A stretch of DNA of 12,190 nucleotides from an uncultured Bacteroidales bacterium. GTDB lineage: Bacteria; Bacteroidota; Bacteroidia; Bacteroidales; UBA932. A model generated the notes under the pieces. That model was given only the letters and a program-made list of their open reading frames with translations. It was not told where the DNA came from and made no database searches. The translations under genes were made by a program, and so were the position numbers. Positions within the stretch are counted from its first letter, which is position 1. Every line of letters begins with the position of its first letter. Positions 5,714 through 12,190 of this stretch are shown in pieces. Location of the stretch: NCBI GenBank assembly GCA_946405645.1, contig CAMJHW010000033.1, forward strand, positions 1 to 12,190, read 5' to 3'.

Positions 5714-6934
5714 TTATCGCCGGATGCTGCGGTTGGCGAGATTGATACGGTTCTTGAAGGTCGTTTTACCCTTGTAATAGAACAAAGCCAAAGAGGTATC
5801 GTCCTCGAAGTAAATGGTATTCAGGAGCTTGTCGCGGTTCTTGTTCTTGCAGACCGGCTCGCACCAAACGAGGATGTAGTTCTTGTAAGTCTTCGAATAA
5901 GCGACGATGACGGTATAGTCGCGGATGTCGAAAAGGGCGGCAGTGAAACTCCTGGAGCTATCCTTGTCGCGAGAGCGGGCGGCCTTGAAGCCCGCGACCA
6001 GCGAACTCTCTTCGTCGAGCGCGCCGAAGTTCAGTCGCGAGGCCCTGGTCTCGGCTTCTGGATTCTTTTCCAGCCACCAGGCGATCGAGTCGTCGGTTAA
6101 AGCATTCGCCTTCGAAATCTGTTCAAAGCGCGGATCGGAATTGATCCGGTTCAGAAGCCAGGCATTCTCCGGAAGCACAAGCGATGACAGCGCCTCCGGG
6201 CACTGGCCTTCAATCTTCAGCCCGTCCTTTGCCGACATGTCTCTGCCATAGAACATTGAATGGGTGACAGAGTCGTCGGCAGGGTTGAAAAGAGACACGA
6301 CATACTCGATACCCTTGCTGTTATCGGAAGTGTTGATATAGTTGAATGACAAGAATTTCTTGCCATCGATCTCAACCAATTCCACAGGTCCGTCAAGCTT
6401 GCAGTCAGCGAGCTTCCCGTCAAGGTTGTAGCGCTCGAGGGAGCGCGTGTCCGCGAGCGCCCAGGCGCCGTCGGCGCCGAGTGCGCAGCGGTACAGCGTC
6501 AGCGCTCCCCCTTCGGCCGAAAGGCCGAGCGCATAGTTGCGGTTGGCGCGCCGATAGCCGACCGCGTCGGCGGCCGAAGGCGCAAGCGCACGCACCGCGG
6601 CCATCGCCTCCTCCTTGGAGAGAGGGCTTGTATTGTGCCGCGCGATGACATCCCCGACCTGTCCGCTGAGCGGAGAGTCGGGATGCGCAGCGGCAAACGC
6701 CTCCACGGCTTCGGCATCCTCCTTGTCGACAGCCGCAAACAGTGTCGAATCCCGCAGTGTAAGGATCTCGAGGCTGTACACGGATGAAGGATATTTGGCA
6801 AGGAACTTCTCGTAAGCCTTCACGGAAGGCTTCTTGAGAGTCTTGTTGTATAGCTTGGTCTCGGCCGGAGTCTGGGCAGACAACATGCCCAGGGAAAGCG
6901 CCGTCAATACGGCTATGGAGATGAGTCGTTTCAT
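5714..6934 (-). CDS. Secreted hypothetical protein with degenerate TPR-like repeats
   Basis: I do not recognise a family for this protein of 406 aa. I chose ATG 6934 because it begins MKRLISIAVLTALSLGMLSAQ, a typical Sec signal peptide with cleavage near Ala20-Gln21, giving an exported (periplasmic) protein. Starting 12 codons earlier would bury the signal and overlap the MATE gene. Residues 41-57 (YEKFLAKYPSSVYSLEI) and 77-93 (VEAFAAAHPDSPLSGQV) look like two weak TPR-like helices of the F-x-x-x-YP-x-S type. The remainder (about 120-400) is of mixed strand character, with a late Cys pair and a strongly basic C-terminus (NRINLANRSIRR). The stop of the MATE gene lies 10 nt upstream, so the two are probably co-transcribed. 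No terminator is visible between this gene and the convergent RluA gene. Confidence 0.75.
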   Translation of the reverse strand: MKRLISIAVLTALSLGMLSAQTPAETKLYNKTLKKPSVKAYEKFLAKYPSSVYSLEILTLRDSTLFAAVDKEDAEAVEAFAAAHPDSPLSGQVGDVIARHNTSPLSKEEAMAAVRALAPSAADAVGYRRANRNYALGLSAEGGALTLYRCALGADGAWALADTRSLERYNLDGKLADCKLDGPVELVEIDGKKFLSFNYINTSDNSKGIEYVVSLFNPADDSVTHSMFYGRDMSAKDGLKIEGQCPEALSSLVLPENAWLLNRINSDPRFEQISKANALTDDSIAWWLEKNPEAETRASRLNFGALDEESSLVAGFKAARSRDKDSSRSFTAALFDIRDYTVIVAYSKTYKNYILVWCEPVCKNKNRDKLLNTIYFEDDTSLALFYYKGKTTFKNRINLANRSIRR

Positions 6935-6944
6935 GGATTCAAAA

Positions 6945-8321
6945 TTACATACTATGCCTGACAACTCCAAAAGTAGTGCCGCCCCGGGACACTCTCTTGT
7001 AAACGTGTATGAAGGCAGGGACCAGGAACAGGTTCGCGGCTATCCAGGCTATACCGTCGCCCAGGCAGATGGCAGTATAGCCCAAAGGGGCGACCAGCAG
7101 CAGGCTGACCAGCACTCGGGCGATCATTTCCATAACTCCCGACCACATAGCGAACTGGGTGAACCCCAATCCCTGGATGGAGTACCTGAACACACACAAA
7201 GTACCCAGAAGGAAGAAGAAGGCCACCGAAGTGCGGATGTATCGGACAGCCGCGGCGATTATCTCCGCATCGGACGAATCCACGAAGATGCGGGACAGTG
7301 TGCCGGCAAGGGGCCATACGACAGCGAAGCAGGCGGCACAATAGACCACGATCAACAGCATGCAAGCCTTGAGTCCTTCCAGGATACGTTCGGGCTTGCC
7401 GGCGCCGATGTTCTGGCCGCAGAAGGTCGTCATGGCTATTCCAAGGCTCTCAAGTGCGACCATGAACAGCATCTTGATGCGCATGCCTGCGGCAAATCCG
7501 GCGACGAACACGGTTCCGAGGGAATTGTTGGAGCTTTGTATCATAATGCTGCCGATGGCGGTGATGGAGAACTGAAGCCCCATCGGGACACCGGCGGTCA
7601 GAAGCTGCGACGCCGCTTCCCGGCTGAAACGCCGGTCTTCCGGACAATCCCTCAGAACATCGTAATTGCGCATCATGAAACGGTAGCTGAGGATAGCGGA
7701 AACACCTTGTGCCACGACGGTGGCTATGGCCGCTCCGGCCACTCCCCAGCGGAACACGAGGATGAAAAGAAGGTCGAGGACGATGTTGAGACAAGTGGAG
7801 AATACAAGGAACAGGAAAGGCGTCCGGCTGTCCCCCAGCGCCCGTATGATGCTGGCCAGAAGGTTATAGAAGAATGAACAGGGAATGCCAATGAAGAGGA
7901 TCAGCAGATAGGTATAGGCCCATTCGAATATGTCCTGCGGCACATGTATCCAGGTGATGATGCTTCGGCATAGGAGGGATGCCGCGACTGCCAGGGTGAG
8001 TGAAATCCCGGCCGCAAGGATCAGCGCACTGAAGACGAAGCGGCGCAGCGCAGAATAGTCGCGCGCGCCAAAGGCTTGCGCGACCGGAATGGCCATTCCG
8101 CCGGCGCAGCCGTTGCAGAATCCGAGTATAAGGAAAGTGATGGATGTGCTGGCGCCAACGGCGGCCAGCCGGTCCACACCGAGGAAATTGCTCACGATGG
8201 CCGAATCCGTCAGCAGATAGAACTGTTGGAGGACGTTTCCGAGAAGGATGGGGACTGTGAACGCAAGAAGAAGACAAAATGCGCTCCCTTGGGTCAGTTC
8301 CTTGGATTTGCCCGAAGACAT
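6945..8321 (-). CDS. MATE-family multidrug/cation efflux transporter
   Basis: At 458 aa and about 12 hydrophobic segments, this matches the MATE family, inner-membrane antiporters that export drugs or metabolites in exchange for Na+ or H+. The first half shows the family pattern: TVPILLGNVLQQFYLLTDSA (residues 22-41, with the conserved Pro in helix 1 and the Asp after the YxLTD step), FLGVDRLAAVGAS (46-58), then ASIIRALGDSRTPF (156-169) after helix 4, and the cytoplasmic turn before GVAGAAIATVVAQ (193-205). The second half repeats the fold (from about residue 240, AGVPMGLQFS). Substrate cannot be read from sequence. It is the first gene of a two-gene unit with the secreted protein behind it, and it is transcribed divergently from dtd. 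Confidence 0.92.
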   Translation of the reverse strand: MSSGKSKELTQGSAFCLLLAFTVPILLGNVLQQFYLLTDSAIVSNFLGVDRLAAVGASTSITFLILGFCNGCAGGMAIPVAQAFGARDYSALRRFVFSALILAAGISLTLAVAASLLCRSIITWIHVPQDIFEWAYTYLLILFIGIPCSFFYNLLASIIRALGDSRTPFLFLVFSTCLNIVLDLLFILVFRWGVAGAAIATVVAQGVSAILSYRFMMRNYDVLRDCPEDRRFSREAASQLLTAGVPMGLQFSITAIGSIMIQSSNNSLGTVFVAGFAAGMRIKMLFMVALESLGIAMTTFCGQNIGAGKPERILEGLKACMLLIVVYCAACFAVVWPLAGTLSRIFVDSSDAEIIAAAVRYIRTSVAFFFLLGTLCVFRYSIQGLGFTQFAMWSGVMEMIARVLVSLLLVAPLGYTAICLGDGIAWIAANLFLVPAFIHVYKRVSRGGTTFGVVRHSM

Positions 8322-8346
8322 GGATACACTACTTAAAAACCGGGCG

Positions 8347-8354
8347 CAAAATTA
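8347..8354 (-). promoter_or_regulatory. Promoter -7 box of the MATE operon
   Basis: TAATTTTG on the minus strand (8354-8347) fits TAnnTTTG exactly and predicts a start near 8341, 20 nt before the ATG. The -33 region (TAAG) is a poor match. It overlaps the -33 element of the opposing dtd promoter. Confidence 0.5.
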
Positions 8355-8383
8355 TGAAAAAAAACTAATATAACTTACATTTG
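8353..8383 (+). promoter_or_regulatory. Promoter of dtd, nearly leaderless
   Basis: TATG (8353-8356, one base off TTTG) and TACATTTG (8376-8383, exact) are 19 bases apart. Transcription should start near 8389, only about 3 nt before the dtd ATG at 8392, so the mRNA would be almost leaderless. Confidence 0.6.
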
Positions 8384-8391
8384 TATGGTTT

Positions 8392-8844
8392 ATGAGATTA
8401 GTCATACAAAGGGTTTCAGAAGCATCGGTTACCGTAGGAGACGACTGTATCGCGAAGATCGGCCGCGGTCTGCTCGTGCTTGTCGGCGTTGAAAACGGCG
8501 ACACTGAGCAAGACGCTGCATGGCTCGCGTCCAAGACCGCCTCGATGCGTATATTCGACGACGAAAACGGAGTCATGAACCTTTCCGTGGCAGATGTCGG
8601 CGGCGAACTGCTGGCGGTATCCCAGTTCACTCTCACGGCATCGACGCGCAGGGGCAACCGTCCTTCGTACATCAGGGCGGCCGGCCACGGGCTGGCTGTC
8701 CCGCTCTACGAGCGCTTCTGCCAGCTCCTCTCCGAGGCCGCCGGCCGCCCTGTCCACCAAGGCCGATTCGGCGAAATGATGCAGGTCAGGCTCCTCAATG
8801 ACGGTCCCGTCACCATCATCATCGATTCTAGACTGAAGGAATAA
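8392..8844 (+). CDS. dtd: D-aminoacyl-tRNA deacylase
   Basis: The enzyme cleaves D-amino acids wrongly attached to tRNA (and glycine from tRNA-Ala), protecting translation; it is a cytoplasmic homodimer. At 150 aa it has the usual full length, and the start [15 protein letters not shown] matches the family exactly. Both active-site motifs are intact: SQFTL (residues 77-81), followed by TRRGNRPSY (85-93), and [10 protein letters not shown] (136-145), whose Gly-cis-Pro dipeptide (G138-P139) enforces D-chirality. The gene for a very acidic 145-aa protein begins 12 nt after the stop and is probably co-transcribed. The start is fixed by family alignment, which makes the unusually short distance to the promoter noteworthy. 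Confidence 0.97.
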   Translation: MRLVIQRVSEASVTVGDDCIAKIGRGLLVLVGVENGDTEQDAAWLASKTASMRIFDDENGVMNLSVADVGGELLAVSQFTLTASTRRGNRPSYIRAAGHGLAVPLYERFCQLLSEAAGRPVHQGRFGEMMQVRLLNDGPVTIIIDSRLKE

Positions 8845-8856
8845 CACAAAAGCACT

Positions 8857-9294
8857 ATGGCTCACAACATTACTCTGCCGCTCCCGAAGGGGTGGAACAT
8901 CGAGCAGGAGATTATCCTGGAAGAAGGCGAAGAAGTCGTTTCCTATTACGCCTGCCCCACCGAAGAAGCCGACCCTGACAACGAGGGGGCTTCCATCGAA
9001 CTCTATGTCGGGAACACTCCCGAAGACTCAGACGCCAAGATCGAATGCATGAACTCGTACATGGAGGCGATAGGCATGGATGAAGGCGAGGAAGAAGCTC
9101 CGGTCAAGGAAATCGCATTCCTCGGGCAGGAAGGATGGTACTACGACGCCGAAGATGACGAGGGAGCCCCCGTCATCCTCATCTGCGTCGAGCCGGTCCA
9201 GGGAACCCTGGTAATGGCAATCCTCGCCCATAAGGACGAGGAGAGCCTCGACGAGCTGCTCAGCTACGTCGACGAGAACCTTAAGGTCGATTAG
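8857..9294 (+). CDS. Very acidic hypothetical protein, 145 aa
   Basis: I do not recognise a family. The protein carries about 38 Asp/Glu against 5 Lys and no Arg, giving a very low predicted pI. It has no signal peptide or membrane helix. Predicted alternation of short hydrophobic strands (for example VVSYYACP at residues 27-34, EIAFLGQEGWYY at 85-96 and VILICVEPV at 106-114) and a C-terminal helix (LDELLSYVDENL, 131-142) suggests a compact alpha/beta domain. It follows dtd after 12 nt and is likely in the same operon. Its stop codon overlaps that of the convergent GH43 gene by 3-4 bp, so no terminator separates the transcripts. The acidic surface could mimic nucleic acid, but that is speculation. 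Confidence 0.8.
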   Translation: MAHNITLPLPKGWNIEQEIILEEGEEVVSYYACPTEEADPDNEGASIELYVGNTPEDSDAKIECMNSYMEAIGMDEGEEEAPVKEIAFLGQEGWYYDAEDDEGAPVILICVEPVQGTLVMAILAHKDEESLDELLSYVDENLKVD

Positions 9295-10841
9295 ATCTCT
9301 TCCTGACGGAAATAATCGAAATCAGCTGCGCCGCCAAGTTCCTTGGTGGCGTAGTTGTATAGTGCCGAGCGATAGCCGGTAAAGTAATCCAGAGTGTAGC
9401 GCATCTGAAGCTCATAATCGACCGAAACCCAGTCCGATCCGTCGAACGAATACGACATGCGCGCCTTATCCACGCTGAAGTCGTAGTCAAGACGCAGGCA
9501 CACAGTCTCCGCCTGCATCGGAACCCTGGAGATCTCACCGTTGCGGTCGATAGCGACAAGGCTCTTGCCCCCATCGTCCGATACCTGAACCTCCAGCGCG
9601 CAGAAATTGCTCTGGAAAGCGCAAAGGCCGGCATGGTCGCCGGGCTTCATTGCGCTGGCGTCGAGTTTGGTCTCACTATAGCAGCCGGGAGTGACGGTGC
9701 GCTGCGTAAGCGTGTTGCGCGCGTCAGCGATGCGCTCCGCCAGCTGACCCGTGGTCAGGCGGAGCCATCCCGGGCGCGCAGTCACAGACCAGCACCCATC
9801 GAGCGGCTTATGATTCCACTGCCACACCAAGTCAAGATCCTTATTGTCCTTGTAATCAAACTCATCACTGGCCCAAACACGATTCTCGCCACTCTCCGTC
9901 AGTTGGACCTCGAACTCCTTGACAGGGACGCCGTTGTCACCCATGATGGGCCATCCGTCAACCCAGGTGACAGGCTGCAGCGTAGGGATGCGGCCGACCG
10001 CTCCGTGGTCCTGGAACATTACGGCATACCAGTCGCCGAACTGGGTATCGAAGATGGCACCCTGCGCCACACCGTCGTTGCGGCCGTCGAACTTGCCCTG
10101 GAGGACGACCTTGCTCTCGTATTCGCCGAGAAGCTCCTTGCTGCGCCAGCAGGTCTCTGTACGGACCCCGCCGCGAGGCCAGTCGATCTCCAGCACATAA
10201 TAATAATCTCCGATATGATAGACATGCGCGCCTTCAGCCCGAAGATTGATGCCTTCGCGAGGCGAGGAGATCAGCAGCTGGTCCACACCCCCTTCCTTAA
10301 TAGCCGAAAGATCCGGCTCGAGCTCGGTGATGCGGAGATCGCCGTTGCCCCAGACACAGAAGACACGGCCGTCCTCGAAGAGGAGAGAAGCGTCATGCAT
10401 CGGCCTGTCTATGACGTTACGCTCCCAATAGCTGCTCTCTATGTCCGTCGTCCTGTAAACATAGGTCTTGCGCTGATCGTTGGCGATGAAGAGCGCATAA
10501 TAGACTCCGTCGACATAGCGCAAAGTGGTCGCCCACTGGCCGCGCCCGTACGCGTGCCTGCCTCCGTCGCGCAGGTTGTAAATATCGTCATCTTCCAGAC
10601 AATCATAAATATAGCTGACTATCTGCCAATGCACAAGGTCTTTGGACTTCATGATCGGAGCGCCGGGACAGAAGTACATCGTAGTACTGACCATATAGTA
10701 GGTATCCCCTACCCTTATCACATCGTTGTCCGGGATGTCCGTACCAGTCAAAGGATTGACACACAACGTAGTACCATGCTTGGGTCCACATCCCGCGCAC
10801 AATAAGATGGCCATTGCGAGGCCGACGAGGAATCTTTTCAT
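9291..10841 (-). CDS. Glycoside hydrolase family 43 lipoprotein (beta-xylosidase/alpha-L-arabinofuranosidase type)
   Basis: This 516-aa enzyme should remove xylose or arabinose units from hemicellulose fragments. It starts MKRFLVGLAMAILLCAGC, a lipoprotein signal with Cys18 as likely lipidation site. The next residues (GPKHG) lack the acidic surface-export signal of Bacteroides lipoproteins, so a periplasmic location is more likely. The N-terminal five-bladed propeller (about 28-305) has the GH43 triad in order: general base D38 in IPDNDVIRVGDTYYM, pKa modulator D150 in MHDASLLFEDG, and general acid E203 in RAEGAHVYHIGDYYYV. QGAIFDTQFGDWYAVMFQDHG (260-280) is typical of GH43 subfamily 12-like enzymes. 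Residues about 315-516 form a beta-sandwich C-terminal domain. No SusC/SusD pair or other polysaccharide gene is in the window, so it may be an isolated enzyme. The substrate is unproven. Confidence 0.92.
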   Translation of the reverse strand: MKRFLVGLAMAILLCAGCGPKHGTTLCVNPLTGTDIPDNDVIRVGDTYYMVSTTMYFCPGAPIMKSKDLVHWQIVSYIYDCLEDDDIYNLRDGGRHAYGRGQWATTLRYVDGVYYALFIANDQRKTYVYRTTDIESSYWERNVIDRPMHDASLLFEDGRVFCVWGNGDLRITELEPDLSAIKEGGVDQLLISSPREGINLRAEGAHVYHIGDYYYVLEIDWPRGGVRTETCWRSKELLGEYESKVVLQGKFDGRNDGVAQGAIFDTQFGDWYAVMFQDHGAVGRIPTLQPVTWVDGWPIMGDNGVPVKEFEVQLTESGENRVWASDEFDYKDNKDLDLVWQWNHKPLDGCWSVTARPGWLRLTTGQLAERIADARNTLTQRTVTPGCYSETKLDASAMKPGDHAGLCAFQSNFCALEVQVSDDGGKSLVAIDRNGEISRVPMQAETVCLRLDYDFSVDKARMSYSFDGSDWVSVDYELQMRYTLDYFTGYRSALYNYATKELGGAADFDYFRQEEI

Positions 10842-10853
10842 AACCGTTTGATC

Positions 10854-10882
10854 AAAGTTTTCCCAAATTTAACCAAAACTTT
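10854..10882 (-). promoter_or_regulatory. GH43 promoter -7 box within an 8-bp inverted repeat
   Basis: On the minus strand TAAATTTG (10871-10864) fits TAnnTTTG and predicts a start near 10858, 17 nt before the ATG; the -33 element is weak. The box lies in the centre of a perfect inverted repeat, AAAGTTTT (10854-10861) and AAAACTTT (10875-10882), whose arms are 21 bp apart, two helical turns. That is the geometry of a dimeric regulator site overlapping a promoter. Confidence 0.4.
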
Positions 10883-10912
10883 TTTCAGATTACGAAAAAT
10901 TGTCTATATTTG
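10882..10912 (+). promoter_or_regulatory. Promoter of the tRNA-Ala gene
   Basis: TTTT (10882-10885, one base off TTTG) and TATATTTG (10905-10912, exact) are 19 bases apart. The predicted start is near 10918, about 6 nt before the mature tRNA. Confidence 0.65.
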
Positions 10913-10923
10913 CACCCACAAAC

Positions 10924-10996
10924 GGGGTATTAGCTCAGTTGGTAGAGCGTTTGAATGGCATTCAAAAGGTCAGGAGTTCGATTCTCCTATGCTCCA
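10924..10996 (+). tRNA. tRNA-Ala, anticodon GGC
   Basis: A full cloverleaf is visible in 73 nt. The acceptor stem pairs GGGGTAT (10924-10930) with ATGCTCC (10989-10995), including the G3-U70 wobble that marks alanine tRNAs. The D arm reads GCTCAGTTGGTAGAGC. The anticodon stem TTTGA/TCAAA encloses the loop ATGGCAT with anticodon GGC at 10957-10959. The T arm is AGGAG-TTCGATT-CTCCT (10972-10988). The discriminator is A at 10996. The 3' CCA is not encoded, so it must be added after transcription. Confidence 0.96.
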
Positions 10997-11001
10997 CAAA
11001 A

Positions 11002-11033
11002 ATCCCTCTCAGAGTAGTCTGAGGGGGATTTTT
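11002..11033 (+). terminator. Intrinsic terminator after tRNA-Ala
   Basis: A 12-bp stem with one G-T pair (11002-11013 with 11018-11029, loop GTAG) is followed by five T residues (11029-11033) and preceded by five A residues. It begins 6 nt after the tRNA and could work in both directions. Confidence 0.9.
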
Positions 11034-11040
11034 CGTATCT

Positions 11041-11097
11041 AGTGTGACAAAAAGTGTGACATTATGCAGGTTATCGTCACATTTCAAGTTGCTTGAA
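11041..11097. repeat. Short direct and inverted repeats downstream of the tRNA
   Basis: AGTGTGACA occurs twice (11041-11049 and 11053-11061, period 12). It is followed by an inverted copy of its core (GTCACA, 11076-11081) and a perfect dyad TTCAAG-TTG-CTTGAA (11083-11097). The rest of the spacer 11098-11253 holds the ECF-type promoter and a CCCG-GAAA-CGGG mini-hairpin (11213-11224). Function is unknown; recombinase or regulator sites are possible. Confidence 0.5.
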
Positions 11098-11172
11098 TAC
11101 AGTTGCAGTCAGGTAAACCTTTCACTCCTCCGTTCCATCTTTTATTATCTGAAAATAATTGCGATATTTTCC

Positions 11173-11195
11173 AACCTTTCGGGCGGCTTTTGCGT
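11173..11195 (+). promoter_or_regulatory. Candidate ECF-type promoter of the membrane protein/sigma operon
   Basis: AACCTTT starting at 11173 and CGT at 11193-11195 place the AAC and CGT cores 17 bases apart, the classical layout of ECF sigma promoters. No TAnnTTTG box is seen in this spacer. The start would lie near 11203, leaving a leader of about 50 nt. This suggests that the sigma factor in the operon drives its own synthesis. Confidence 0.4.
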
Positions 11196-11253
11196 TATAG
11201 CAATGTAACCGTCCCGGAAACGGGCTTAGTTGAACAATAAAAACATTGATACA

Positions 11254-11712
11254 ATGACTTACTTTTGGAATCATTTCTTTGATGCTTTAATTCCTATCTG
11301 CATCTGCGTCGTTTTGCCGACGCTGGTTATTTGGCTGATTGGCCGGGTGAAGCAGAATGAGACGAACCGCAAGGCCGAGATTATGCTTAAGGCCCTTGAT
11401 AACGGAGCCAAGATTGACACGGACTTTTTCAAGAGCCAAAGCGGGAGCAAGACTATTAAGGAACGGTTGCTGGGCCGTTTGACCGGTGCCTGCGTTACTG
11501 CTTTGCTTGGCGTGGCTGTTCTTGCAGTGGCAATCTATATGGCCTGCACCCTCGATTGGTCGAAAAATGACGATGCGATTATCATTACAACCATGCTTGG
11601 CGGGATTCTCCTTGCCGTAGGCGTCGCACTCTTCATTGTCTATTTCTCCGGGAAGAAGATGCTTGCAAAGGAAATCGCAGCCGAAGAGAAACAGATTGTC
11701 GAAGGAAAATAA
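11254..11712 (+). CDS. Small three-helix membrane protein (DUF6249-like), paired with an ECF sigma factor
   Basis: The protein is 152 aa from ATG 11254. An upstream TTG (11230) would add 8 polar residues and is less likely. It has three membrane segments: residues 8-29 (ending VLPTLVIWLIG), 77-98 and 107-131. A cytoplasmic-looking polar loop (30-76, QNETNRKAEIMLKALDNGAKIDTDFF) follows the first, and the tail is charged (134-152). The loop motif KAEIMLKALDNGAKI and the overall layout recall the Bacteroidetes DUF6249 proteins, which are commonly encoded directly before an ECF sigma factor; this name is from memory and not verified. The sigma gene begins 3 nt after the stop, so translation is coupled. 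Inference: it is a membrane sensor or anti-sigma partner. No zinc-finger anti-sigma motif is present. Confidence 0.75.
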   Translation: MTYFWNHFFDALIPICICVVLPTLVIWLIGRVKQNETNRKAEIMLKALDNGAKIDTDFFKSQSGSKTIKERLLGRLTGACVTALLGVAVLAVAIYMACTLDWSKNDDAIIITTMLGGILLAVGVALFIVYFSGKKMLAKEIAAEEKQIVEGK

Positions 11713-11715
11713 CGA

Positions 11716-12190
11716 ATGACCCGGGAGCGGTTCATCTCCGAAGCGAGGGCGTGTCAGGGGCAGCTGCGGCGGTTCCTGGCCTCGCTGTGCGGTGATGCCG
11801 CACTGGCCGATGACATCGCACAGGAAGCGCTTGTGCGAGCCTATGTGATGTCTGACAGATTCTCGGGAAGTTTCAAGGCCTGGCTGTTCCGGATTGCTTA
11901 TAACTGTTTCATTGATCATTTGCGTCGGCTTCCTCCGCCAGTGGTTGATCTGACGGCTCCAGAGGCTTTGCACGTCGCCGGTAATGAAGACTCGGATGCT
12001 TCTTTCAGGCATGAAGACCTGAAGCAAGCACTCTCAAGGATTCCGGAAAAGGAAAGGGCAGCTATCGTCCTTCATTATTTTGAAGACCTGCCGATTAAAG
12101 ACATCGCCGCCATTATGGACATTCCTGCTGGAACGGTAAAGTATTATCTATCCGTGGGACGAAACCACCTTAAACAACACATTCGCTTAT
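11716..12190 (+). CDS. ECF RNA polymerase sigma factor, 3' end cut by the window
   Basis: 158 codons are visible from ATG 11716, with no stop before the window edge. ECF sigma factors are usually 160-190 aa, so nearly all of the gene is present. Region 2 covers residues 5-72, with DIAQEALVRAYVMSDRFSG (33-51) and KAWLFRIAYNCFIDHLRR (54-71), the melting and -10 recognition helices. A short variable linker (73-98) leads to region 4 (about 100-156), whose helix-turn-helix reads LPIKDIAAIMDIPAGTVKYYLS (125-146), followed by basic VGRNHLK. It starts 3 nt after the membrane protein gene, so the two proteins are made together. An ECF-type promoter lies ahead of the pair, which points to positive autoregulation. 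What signal it answers cannot be told. Confidence 0.92.
   Translation, partial: MTRERFISEARACQGQLRRFLASLCGDAALADDIAQEALVRAYVMSDRFSGSFKAWLFRIAYNCFIDHLRRLPPPVVDLTAPEALHVAGNEDSDASFRHEDLKQALSRIPEKERAAIVLHYFEDLPIKDIAAIMDIPAGTVKYYLSVGRNHLKQHIRL

Noticed and set aside
6834..7877. Long open frame antisense to the MATE transporter (347 codons)
   Set aside because: Its product is rich in Gly, His, Glu and Gln without domains, as expected for the complement of a membrane protein gene.
9633..10805. Long open frame antisense to the GH43 gene (390 codons)
   Set aside because: The opposite strand has an intact GH43 with catalytic triad and lipoprotein signal; the antisense frame shows no family features.
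10854..10882. The A/T inverted repeat as a tRNA-side terminator for GH43-direction reading
   Set aside because: It lies upstream of both divergent genes and overlaps a promoter box, so an operator is more sensible than a terminator.
10848..11042. Short open frame across the tRNA gene
   Set aside because: The SSVGRAFEWHSKGQEFDSP stretch is the usual artefact of translating a tRNA sequence.
1..12190. CRISPR arrays, insertion sequences and rRNA
   Set aside because: No regularly spaced repeats, transposase-like proteins with terminal inverted repeats, or rRNA-like stretches were seen.

Overview
The window looks like chromosomal DNA of a gut- or rumen-type Bacteroidales bacterium. The evidence is: (i) repeated matches to the Bacteroidetes promoter pattern (TTTG, about 19-21 bases, TAnnTTTG) upstream of several genes, with no clear Shine-Dalgarno sites; (ii) a GH43 lipoprotein glycosidase; (iii) a RluA enzyme with an extra N-terminal domain; (iv) a membrane protein/ECF sigma pair of a Bacteroidales type. 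Species cannot be read from the sequence.

Left part (1-2054, minus strand). A four-helix membrane protein (1356-1859) lies upstream of a tightly coupled pair: an ADP-ribosyltransferase-like protein (681-1286) and a NADAR-domain protein (101-676), 4 nt apart. The 5' end of a probable rhomboid protease follows at the left edge. The ART-NADAR pair is the best candidate for a little-described system. NADAR proteins are known to remove ADP-ribose from guanosine in DNA made by DarT1 toxins, but the transferase here is not DarT.

Centre-left (2055-4353). A stand-alone ECF-type sigma factor is followed by a flavin reductase-like protein. A nitroreductase converges on it, and the two genes overlap by 8 bp. 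The gene-free stretch 3920-4353 holds the second main finding: a leftward promoter with an excellent match, phased A-tracts behind it, a structured leader and an intrinsic terminator. Together these define an RNA of about 120 nt with no credible protein, a strong small-RNA candidate.

Centre (4354-9294). An RluA-family pseudouridine synthase (plus) converges on a MATE transporter/secreted-protein operon (minus). The MATE gene is divergent from dtd (D-aminoacyl-tRNA deacylase), and their promoters overlap. dtd is followed by a very acidic 145-aa protein, and its mRNA is predicted to be almost leaderless.

Right part (9291-12190). A GH43 lipoprotein (minus) is divergent from a tRNA-Ala(GGC) gene (plus), which has its own promoter and a strong terminator. 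Beyond it, after a repeat-rich spacer, is a two-gene unit: a small three-helix membrane protein and an ECF sigma factor cut by the window edge, with an ECF-type promoter in front that suggests autoregulation.
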